The notes beneath the pieces were generated by a model. The model was not told the origin of the DNA, searched no databases, and saw only the letters and a list, made by a program, of their open reading frames with translations. Shown here piece after piece: positions 6,966 through 15,700 of a stretch of DNA of 17,232 nt (position 1 is its first letter; each line of letters starts with the position of its first letter). The DNA comes from JAAZZIT01 sp964480525 (GTDB taxonomy: Bacteria > Bacillota > Clostridia > Oscillospirales > Ruminococcaceae): NCBI GenBank assembly GCA_964480525.1, contig CAYZOV010000033.1, positions 1-17,232 of the forward strand, read 5' to 3'. A program made the translations under genes and the position numbers.

Positions 6966-8654
6966 TTACATCTGTTCAGGGCAATTGATTTTAAGCATAT
7001 CAAGAATATTCTTAATAATCTGCTTAGTCGCCTTGCAAAGTCCAAGTCTTGCTTGCATTACGTCGTCGTTTTCGCCCTTAACACGGCACTGTGAATAAAA
7101 TTTGTGAAACATTGTGGCAATTTCCACAACATATCTTGTCATTTTTGCAGGGTCATACGCCTTTGCGGATTCGTTTACGGTGTTCGGCAAAGTTGCGATA
7201 TATTTAACAAGTTCTTTTTCTTCCGCTGTTTCAAGGCACTTCGCCATTTCAGGTTCAAAATTCTTAATTTCAATTCCCTCTGCTTCGATTCCACGCAAAA
7301 TCGAACAAATTCTTGCGTGAGCATACTGTACATAATAAACAGGATTCTGGGAAGTTTGAGAAACAGCCAAATCAAGGTCAAAATCAAAGTGCGAGTTCGG
7401 CTCTCTAAGGTTAAAGAAAAATCTTGCTGCGTCAATCGGAATTTCGTCAAGAAGCGTCGAAAGGGTGATTGCTTTACCGCTTCTCTTTGAAAGTTTGTAT
7501 TTTTGTCCGTCTTTGACAAGGTTTACCATCTGCATAATAACCATATCAAGTCTGTTTGCGTCAACCCCAAGCGCCGTCATAGCGGCTTTCATTCTCGGAA
7601 TATAACCGTGGTGGTCTGCGCCCAAAATGTCAATAGCCGTTGTGAAATTTCTTGTAACAAGCTTGTTATAATGGTATGCAATGTCAGGCACAAAGTATGT
7701 CGGAATACCGTTTTCTCTAACCAAAACTCTGTCCTTGTCGTCCCCAAGTTCGCTTGATTTAAACCACAACGCACCGTCTGTTTCGTAGGTATAACCGCTT
7801 TCTTTAAGTTTTTCGATTATGTCCGCAACAGCTCCGCCGTTGTGAAGTTCGCTTTCTTTAAACCATCTGTCGTATGTGATTCTGTATTTGCCCAAATCTC
7901 TTTCAAGACCCTCAATATTCTTAGGAAGTGCAAAATCGCACAAAGCGGTTCTTCTTTCTTCGCTGTCGGCTTCGACGTACTTGTCGCCGTGGATTTCGGC
8001 AAAATTCTTTGCGTGTTCGATAATATCTTCGCCCTGATAAGCGTCCTCCGGCATTTCGATTCCGTCCTTGTAAAGCTGGAGATATCTTGTTTCCAAAGAA
8101 GTTTTAAACTTCTCAATCTGGTTTCCTGCGTCATTTACATAAAACTCTCTCTTAACGTCATATCCTGCCATTGACAAAACCGCAGCCAAACAGTCGCCGA
8201 TTGCCCCACCTCTTGCATTTCCGATGTGCATAGGTCCCGTAGGGTTTGCCGAAACAAATTCAACAAGCACGCTTTTTCCGTTGCCCATATCGGTTTTGCC
8301 GTAATTTTCGCCCTCGTCAAGGACGTTTTTTACAACTTCACCAAACCATTTTTCAGAAAAGAAAAAGTTAATAAATCCTGCGCCTGCGACCTCGCATTTT
8401 GCAAAAAAGCTGTCGTCAAGGTAAACCTTTGAAAGAATTTTTTCGGCAATAGCACGGGGTGCCATTCTGAAAGTTCTTGCACAAACCATTGCAACGTTTG
8501 TGGACAAATCTCCGTTTTTTGCGTCGGCAGGAATTTCCACGTTAAATGCGGGAATCGGCTCGTTTGCAAGTTCGCCCTCTGCCACCAGTTCGCCCAAAGC
8601 CTTTAAAATTATTTCTTTTACTTCGTCTTTTGCATTGTTAATTAAATTAGCCAT
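6966..8654 (-). CDS. argS: Arginyl-tRNA synthetase
   Basis: The 562-residue class I synthetase attaches arginine to tRNA-Arg in the cytoplasm, using ATP. The order is an N-terminal tRNA-binding Add-1 domain (about 1-105), the Rossmann catalytic domain with the HIGH motif as HIGN (143-146, within NPTGPMHIGNARGG) and KMSKS as KLSKRSG (387-393), and a helical DALR anticodon-binding domain (about 436-562) beginning NPVYYVQYAHARI. The length is normal for the family. I start at ATG 8654 because AGGAG lies 8 bases before it and the Add-1 domain begins there. An upstream in-frame ATG at 8696 lies inside the DUF1934 gene. Only four bases separate it from that gene's stop codon. No T-box leader is present; the operon leader is only about 40 bases. 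Confidence 0.97.
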   Translation of the reverse strand: MANLINNAKDEVKEIILKALGELVAEGELANEPIPAFNVEIPADAKNGDLSTNVAMVCARTFRMAPRAIAEKILSKVYLDDSFFAKCEVAGAGFINFFFSEKWFGEVVKNVLDEGENYGKTDMGNGKSVLVEFVSANPTGPMHIGNARGGAIGDCLAAVLSMAGYDVKREFYVNDAGNQIEKFKTSLETRYLQLYKDGIEMPEDAYQGEDIIEHAKNFAEIHGDKYVEADSEERRTALCDFALPKNIEGLERDLGKYRITYDRWFKESELHNGGAVADIIEKLKESGYTYETDGALWFKSSELGDDKDRVLVRENGIPTYFVPDIAYHYNKLVTRNFTTAIDILGADHHGYIPRMKAAMTALGVDANRLDMVIMQMVNLVKDGQKYKLSKRSGKAITLSTLLDEIPIDAARFFFNLREPNSHFDFDLDLAVSQTSQNPVYYVQYAHARICSILRGIEAEGIEIKNFEPEMAKCLETAEEKELVKYIATLPNTVNESAKAYDPAKMTRYVVEIATMFHKFYSQCRVKGENDDVMQARLGLCKATKQIIKNILDMLKINCPEQM

Positions 8655-8658
8655 TATC

Positions 8659-9222
8659 TTATCTCCTGTTCTTATTAAGCTTAATTTCCACAACAAACGT
8701 GCTGAAAACGTTAAAGTTAAATTCTAAAGAATACCCCAACTTTACGTTTCCGCCCTGCCGGTTAATTCGATAATCAATTTCTTTACCTGTTACGCCAAAT
8801 TCGGCAACACCCATTGGCAAACTGTAGCTGCAAAAGTGTTTTTGACCGCTTTCAACAACAAGCATACTTTCGTCGGCGTGAGGATTTACACGTTCAATCA
8901 CCGCTCTGTTGTTTTTGTAAATGCTGAAAACCGTTCGTGTGTCGCCGTACCCTGTTTGAGAAGAATCGTCGTATCTGATAACATACAAAGGTCGGTTTGA
9001 CTTTGCCGATTCGCTGTAAATAGTCAATTCTCCGTTTGTCAAAAGCTCGGTCTTGTTGCTAAGTTCACCTTCGTACTGGGTTGTGGTTACGAGAACTTTC
9101 ATGTTTTTAACTGTTATTTCTTCTTTGTCGCCAAATTCTATTTTTTCGGAAATTTTCTGCTGTTGTTTGTTAAGGTTTTCTTCGTGCGCTTTTGCCTGTT
9201 CGCCCCTGCCCAACGTTACCAT
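8659..9222 (-). CDS. DUF1934 protein (YwiB-like, calycin fold)
   Basis: The 187-residue protein carries a DUF1934 domain at residues about 41-187. This is a small beta-barrel family whose B. subtilis member YwiB is also encoded just upstream of argS. Family traits include the TTTQYEGE strand, an ELLTNGELTIY strand, the YVIRYDDSSQTGYGDTRTVF stretch at about 79-98, a NGG-like turn near RQGGN, and LGYSLEFN near the end. The family's function is unknown. Residues 1-40 are a charged, helix-prone extension not usual for the family. ATG 9222 is the first possible start, since a stop lies in frame 9 bases upstream. GGGAG is 12 bases away, a weak spacing, and ATG 9102 would give only the core domain. 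It heads the operon with argS and the MetH-like gene. Confidence 0.85.
   Translation of the reverse strand: MVTLGRGEQAKAHEENLNKQQQKISEKIEFGDKEEITVKNMKVLVTTTQYEGELSNKTELLTNGELTIYSESAKSNRPLYVIRYDDSSQTGYGDTRTVFSIYKNNRAVIERVNPHADESMLVVESGQKHFCSYSLPMGVAEFGVTGKEIDYRINRQGGNVKLGYSLEFNFNVFSTFVVEIKLNKNRR
8663..8667 (-). promoter_or_regulatory. Ribosome binding site fixing the argS start
   Basis: AGGAG on the minus strand is 8 bases before ATG 8654 and inside the end of the DUF1934 gene. It decides the start against the ATG at 8696. Confidence 0.85.
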
Positions 9223-9255
9223 GTTAAATCAAATCTCCCTTCGTCTTATTCTTAG

Positions 9256-9269
9256 ATGTATCAATACAT
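9256..9269. promoter_or_regulatory. Palindrome at the transcription start of the DUF1934-argS operon
   Basis: ATGTATCAATACAT has 6-base perfect arms around CA. It overlaps the end of the -10 box and the expected start site. Its place suggests an operator, but no regulator can be named. Confidence 0.4.
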
Positions 9270-9296
9270 TATAACATACTTTTTTAAATATTGCAA
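9268..9296 (-). promoter_or_regulatory. Sigma-A promoter of the DUF1934-argS operon
   Basis: On the minus strand TTGCAA (9296-9291), 17 bases, then TATAAT (9273-9268) with an extended-10 TG. The expected leader is about 40 bases, with no room for a T-box. Confidence 0.75.
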
Positions 9297-9337
9297 CACC
9301 TAAAACCACAAATTTCTACGTTTTTCAAAAACAGAAA

Positions 9338-9363
9338 ACGCCTGCACGGATATGTGCAAGCGT
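9338..9363 (-). terminator. Intrinsic terminator behind the gene remnant
   Basis: ACGC-C-TGCAC pairs with GTGCA-A-GCGT around a 6-base loop, with one mismatch. On the minus strand TTTTCTGTTTTT follows. It lies 22 bases after the stop of the remnant at 9385. Confidence 0.7.
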
Positions 9364-9384
9364 ACTGTAATGATGGGGGGAAAT

Positions 9385-9534
9385 TTAGTTATTAAGAGAT
9401 ACGGTGACTTTACCGACTTTTACATAATCTGTTTTAGTATTGTCAAGCGTTCCGCTTAATTCAAGTTTGGAAATGGCGGAATCTGCTCCGTCATAGTCGC
9501 CTTTAACACCGACTTTTAAGGTGGGATTTTCCAC
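9385..9534 (-). pseudogene. 3' remnant of a lost gene, possibly a secreted protein
   Basis: A 49-codon frame opens at GTG 9534 and ends at TAA 9387-9385. The frame is closed upstream by a TGA 12 bases before the GTG. Its composition is protein-like: alternating hydrophobic and polar residues such as LKVGVKGDYDG, KLELSGTLDN and KTDYVKVGKVTVSL, which suggest beta strands of an extracellular domain. No ribosome binding site precedes it, and the terminator of the previous unit (9566-9597) ends 32 bases upstream, so it is probably not expressed. It keeps its own terminator. I read it as the tail of a gene whose 5' part was deleted. I do not recognise the family. Confidence 0.5.
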
Positions 9535-9565
9535 ACTATCAAATCAAGAAAAATATTCGCAAAAA

Positions 9566-9597
9566 ACGCACCCCAACCATGCAAGGTCGGGGTGCGT
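9566..9597 (-). terminator. Intrinsic terminator of the giant surface protein and peptide operon
   Basis: ACGCACCCC (9566-9574) pairs perfectly with GGGGTGCGT (9589-9597). ACC and GGT in the loop can pair too. On the minus strand a T run (9566-9561) follows. Confidence 0.9.
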
Positions 9598-9623
9598 CTG
9601 CCGTTTAATCGAAACGATAAGGG

Positions 9624-9731
9624 TTAATCTTCACCCTTACCTTCTTCTGGCGTAGTGTAGCTAGCTATAATAATATCCTCCGATTCAAACTCTACAATAT
9701 TCATTTCAGGTGAGTTGTAAATTTCTTTCAT
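9624..9731 (-). CDS. Small acidic peptide of 35 residues
   Basis: The frame runs ATG 9731 to TAA 9624 with GGAGGT nine bases upstream, as good a ribosome binding site as any in the window. The peptide is acidic, with no Cys, no membrane segment and no signal peptide. The core is YNSPEMNIVEFESEDIII (residues 5-22), followed by ASYTTPEEGKGED. Small peptides with the pattern Y-x-x-P-x-M-x-hydrophobic-x-x-F-E-x-E-D-I/V-I occur, as I recall, in many gut Clostridia and stay unnamed. It starts 18 bases after the giant surface protein gene and ends just before the operon terminator, so the two are surely co-transcribed. Possible roles are a signalling or modified-peptide precursor, or an accessory to the surface protein. 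None is shown. Confidence 0.75.
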   Translation of the reverse strand: MKEIYNSPEMNIVEFESEDIIIASYTTPEEGKGED

Positions 9732-9739
9732 TTCTTTTT

Positions 9740-9745
9740 ACCTCC
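9740..9745 (-). promoter_or_regulatory. Strong ribosome binding site of the 35-residue peptide gene
   Basis: GGAGGT on the minus strand lies in the 18-base gap after the giant gene, with 8 bases between it and ATG 9731. It supports the peptide as a real gene. Confidence 0.85.
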
Positions 9746-9749
9746 GTTT

Positions 9750-12700
9750 TTATGAATTTGCACCGTCATAAGCAATCGCTTTCTTATAAAAATCGTACAT
9801 TGCTTTCATTGTGCTGACCAAATTTGCGTCTTTTGTTGCGCTGTTCTTAATAATCTGACGTGCATACGACAACGGCGAAATACCGACTTCCGAATAAAGA
9901 AGTTGTTCTCCCGTGGAATCATATAACCGAGCCGACATAATCACTTTTTCACCCAAATTCTTAGCGTCAATATTTTTAAACGTGAAAAGGAATCTGCCGT
10001 CGTCCAAAACCTTAACTATGTCCTTGACTTCATCATCTGTTAATACCTTATTATCAACCATAAATGAATAATCGTCAATTGTTTTGCCCTCGACAGGCTT
10101 GAACGTAACGTTAAGATTTGTTGTTGAGTTAAGTGTGAGGTAGAACGTCTTAAATTCGCCCACTTCGTCAATGTTTTCATCAAAGTACGGCTTGTAATTC
10201 GCAAGGTCGTCAACAGCCACATCAGAAATAGCCTTATCAGTATCAGCAAGGATAGAGTTTGCAAGTTTATCCGTATTAACTTCAAAGTATTTCTGTGCCA
10301 TTGTGCCGTAGTTTAAGAGTGCCTTAACAAGTGCTACTGTTTCAGCGCTATAGTCACCCTTATTGTCCAAAATGTACTTAGCGTAGTCCTGAACTGTGAA
10401 CTTGTAAACCGTGGATTCAAAGTCACCGCTGAATACCTGTGCTGTGATTTCCTTTGTCATTTCAGGGGCAGGAACATAGCATGGGAAAACATAATAACCG
10501 CTATCTTTAGTAGCTTCGCTGACTTTAACAATCTGTTCTTTGCCGTTGACTTTGAATTTAACGTAGGAATCTGCGTCATTAACAATATCGTCCGACAAAT
10601 CCATGTAGAAGTTTACACCGATTGAGCCGTCAAGAGTGAGGGTGTAACCCAAAAGCTGTGCAGAACCGCCGTCAATCTTGCTGTTACACAAATCGCAGTA
10701 TCCGTCGCCGTCAACATCTTCGTGAACGTAACTGTCGCTTTCAGCGTTCTCCGTATTTGAGCCGTAGCCTTGACACTCGTTAGATGATGAAACAGAATAT
10801 ACGGTTGCACCCGTAAAGTTAGGCGAACTGTCAGGGGTTTTGCCGTCAATGTCAATATTTTGTTTCCATTCTAATATTGTAACACCATAATTTACTTCAA
10901 TGTTAAATATCATACTACCTAACATAGTTTTATTTGAATTCAAATTTAACGCCTCACAACCACTTGCAAAGTTCTTCTCATTAGTTGTGGCTAAGGAAGC
11001 ATTATCTGCGTCCGTGCTTATTTCTCCGACTGCTGTTTTATATGCTGCGTCAAGAACTTTTGAGAATCCTATACCGCCACCATTATATCCGCAGAATCCG
11101 CCGACAGCACAAATATCGTCCATATTATCCGACGTCGTAATTTTACCTGTGCTGTATGATAAAACAATAACTCCGTTTTCGTTTTCGCCAATAAAACCGC
11201 CGACGCATTGCAAGGTTGATGTGGCATTTATATTGCCTGTGTTGTAACAGTTAATGATTCTTCCGTCATTATATCCGTTTACGCCGCCAACAATCTGACC
11301 CGCGTCCGGAGTTCCTGACGCTGAAATTTCGCCTGTGTTATAACTGTTTGAAATACAATCACCATTATATCCTGCTATACCGCCGATATTTGCTTGGTAA
11401 CCGCCAACGGCTGTTGAAGTGATTTTTCCGCTGTTATAACAGTTATCAATCAAACCATAAAGATTACAACCAACAACACCTGATACATATGTATCAGATA
11501 CAGCGTTTGTATCAGCAGAAATTTTGCCGGTATTGTAACTGTAAATAACATCACATTCATTATATCCGCAGATACCCGAAATATCAAAAATAAATCCGAT
11601 ACCTGTTGCGCAAACAGTAGAATTGCTATAACAACTATCAATTATCGCACCGTCATTATCTCCGCAAATTGCACCTAAACTATAATATACAGTATCATCA
11701 GTTCCGGTGAGTTTGAAATAAGAATCAATTACGCCAACGTTTGTAACTAAACCGAAACAACTTGAATCGTCATTATAATCCAAATAACCGAACAATCCTG
11801 CATTAATGTCTGAACCGTCATAATAAAGTCCCGAAATCGTGTGATTATTTCCGTTAAAAATACCAACAAATGGGAAATCTGTATCGTTATCATAATTACC
11901 TATTGGCGTCCATTTTCTGAAAGTGCTTGAATTTGTCGTATTAAGCGTGCCGTCTGTGTTAAGGACGTTTTTGTTAACCACGATATCATCTATCAAAACA
12001 ACATTTATGTCTGCATAATCGTCGTTTTCATTGTTAACCTTGTCTGCAAACCAGTAAAGCTGACCTGCATTTGAAATAGCATAGAAATCTACATAACTTT
12101 CGTCAAGGTTAAGTTCTTCAAAGTTTTCACTTGTCACCAATGTTGCGGACTGGTATCCACCGCATTTTTTACAGAAACCGTCGTCGTCTAATTCAGAGTG
12201 ATTTGTGCTGAAAACATCAGCGATTTTTACGTTTGAATAGCTGTACGAAGCAGAATTTTCGTCAACATAACAAGTTGTGTATGTTTTGTTTTGGAACACT
12301 TCTTTACCGCCGAAAACAGGACGTGTTTCCTTGTTTTTACCGATAACTCTCTGTCCCCAAACAATTGTATCTTCTGAATCCTGTCCGTTCTGCAAGAGAT
12401 ATGCTACTTCGCCCGATTTAAACTGCGCTTCGGTTTTTCCGCCGTCCGTAGTCGATGTAGCCGAAAGGTAATAACTGTTTGTGATTGTGCCGTTATAGTT
12501 ATATCCGCACAACCCACCGGCAGAAGAAGCACCGGCTGTGGTTGCGTATTGGGCAACAGAACCGCTGTAATAACAATTTGCAATAGTTCCGTAATTATAT
12601 CCGCATACACCACCGATATGTCCACCGCTTGTTGTTAGAACAGAACCAATGTTATAACAGTTTGTGATTGTGCCTTTTCTATTATTTCCGCACACGCCAC

Positions 12701-15700
12701 CGATAAAGCTACCACTTATTGTTAGAACAGAACCGCTGAAATAACAATTTGTGACCGTACTTTCATTGTTATCTCCACACACACCACCGACATGTTTTTC
12801 TGCGCAAAAATAAGAATCAATTACGCCAACGTTTTGAACTTTTGCACCTGATTCAATTTGTCCAAACAGACCTACATAACCCTGATTGGTATTATTGAAA
12901 TAAAGTCCGCTGATTGTGTAGCCCTGTCCGTCGAACGTACCATTGTAGCAAACGTCCTCGTATGTACCATTGCCGTCACGGTCATAATAATAACCAATCG
13001 GGAACCATTCAATAAAGTTGCTTGTATCGTCAGCAAGTGTGCCGTCCGATTTAAGAACAGACTTGTTTACAACGATATTGTCTGTCAAAACAGCGTTTGC
13101 ACTTTGGTTTTCGCCGTTTGCATAATTTGCAAACCAATAAAGCTGACCTGCGTTTTCTATTGCATAATAACCCACATAACCGCTTGTCAAGTCAAAATCT
13201 TTGTAATTATCCTCTGTGATTAACGTTGCCGATTCGTATCCGTCGTTACAGAATTTGCAGAATCCGTTTTCGTAAACGTGGCTATCGTCCTTGTATTCGT
13301 CGTTTGAATAGAAATACTGCCAAGTACAGATATAATTTTCGTAAACTCTCGGTGCGTTAAATTTAGGATAATCGTCCTTGTCGTCGCCCGTAAGCTTCTG
13401 ACCGATACCGTTATCTCCTAACTTGCTCGCAACCACACCGTTTTTAAAGTTCTCGGAAGAATGACCCTCAATTTTTGTGGTTTCGCTCTGACCTACTCCG
13501 ATTGCATTACTACAGATGTCTGAATTATAATAACAAGAGTCGAATCCGTCTGCACCTGACAAGTTTTGACCGATAATCGCACCTGCATTTGTTGCGTATA
13601 CATACGATTCGGAATAACAGCCATACAAATGTCCGGCACTATCTGCGCTATATGCGCCTATGATACCGCCTGCAATTGTTACGCTGGTGGAAGAAGCATT
13701 GACATAACATCTGGTGTAACAACTATTGACATAACCGTCGGTAAGACCGCCGACGATACCGCCTGCAACACCTGTTCCGTTAAAGTAAGAATCCTCAACG
13801 CCGATATTTCTAATATGAGCGCTTGCTCCCGCATTACCAAACAAGCCAAAATATCCGGTGTAACCGTTAATGTACAAACCGCTGATTGTGTGCCAGTTTC
13901 CCTCGAATGAAGCGTTGTAACCAATAGTAGTATTACCGATTGGTTCCCATGTTCTGAAATTCGCCGAATTTGTTGTATTAAGTGTGCCGTCTGAATTAAG
14001 AACATTTTCGTTAACAACAATGTCGTTTAACAAAACTGCTTTATAATCTGTATTGCCGGCGTTTACTTGCTGTGCAAACCAATAAAGGTTTCCTGCGTTT
14101 TGAATTGCGTAACAATCCCTATAATTCAAAGATGGTAGTCCCAATGATTCCTCATTGCGAAAAGTAACCAGCACCGCAGGTTCATAACCGTCACAGAAAA
14201 CGCAGAATCCGTTGTCGTCGTAGCTATGACCGTCGTTGTCAAATTCAAAGTTTGAAAAACTTGACGAACTTAGCGAACTGTCGTCACCTTTACAGCTTGT
14301 TCCGAAATAAATCTTTTTACCGCCCAAAACAGGGTAATCGTCTTTCTTGTCGCCCATAATCGTCTGACCCCAGACCTGTGGGACTTCGCCGTTATCGTCA
14401 GCTTCTTGTGCCATTTGCAACAAGTACGCAATATTACCGCTGTTAAAAGCTTCGTCCATATAAGCAGAGCCTATATTTTCGATGTCAACGTCACCGTTTA
14501 CAGTGCCATAAAAACCTATATCATCATCATGGTAATAGGTAGAATAAAAACAGCCCTCAATCTTTGTTGCCACGGCGGTAGTACCCTCTGTAAGATAACC
14601 GCCTATCTGACCGTATTTTGATGTTTGGCTATAATCTGAATCACCACTTAATAATCCTGTGTTATAACAGCACGATATCGTACCCGACGCTATGCCGACA
14701 ATACCGCCACCATATTCCGCATTTGTTATATCTACAGCACCATGGTTATAACAGTTATATATGTATGATAGTCTGCTATTACCGCAGATACCACCTAAAT
14801 AATATCCGTTAATATCAGCCGAGATACCTCCGTCATCTGTATTGTAACAGTTTTCGATATACGCATGTACGTCACCGTAACCGCCGAGATATCCACAAAT
14901 ACCGCCAATAGCACCGTAAGCACTCTCTAATCCTGCAGTATATCCTCTGCCTTGAATAAATTCTGTGTTATAACAGTTTTCAACAATATTTTCGTTAAGT
15001 CCGCAAATACCGCCGATATATCCTTCGTCAGCCCAAACGTCTATCGAGCCTTTGTTATAACAATTTGTAATCTTTGATACATTATTTTCAAAAGAACTGC
15101 AACCGCAAATACCGCCTGCATAAACTCTTTTTCCTCGTGCAATTACATTTCCCGTGTTATAACAACCGTCGATTAACGCACCTGCTTCGTCGTCCTCATC
15201 TACAATATATCCGCAAATACCACCGATATAGGTAGAAGTACTGCTTGTAGAATCCGATTCCTGCCAGATAAGTCCCTCGTTGTAACAATCTTTAATTGTA
15301 CCGCCGTAGGTTTTCGCACAGATACCGCCAACATAGTTGGCTAATCCAGACATAAAAATCGTACCCTTGTTGTAACAATTTTCGATTAAACCATTGTCGC
15401 CCAAAGTTTCACAAATAACACCGATACTGCTACCGTTATGTTCCGAAGAAAAGTAAGAATCAATAACACCAAGATTCTTAACCGTTCCGTCAAGATTGTT
15501 GAACAATCCCATTTGTACTACCCAACCGGTATCTTCTTGAATGATAATAAGACCACTTATGGTATGACCGTTTCCGTCGAAAGTACCTGTATAATACAGG
15601 TAGTCATCATTTACTTTATCATAGTAATAATCGATAGGCGTCCATTCCCTGTAAGTATCCTCCGGGTCATAATTAAAATTGTCGTACTCGTTCAAAACAT

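Noticed and set aside
9223..9300. T-box riboswitch before the argS operon
   Set aside because: The leader from the promoter to the first start codon is only about 40 bases and has no T-box sequence or terminator-antiterminator pair.
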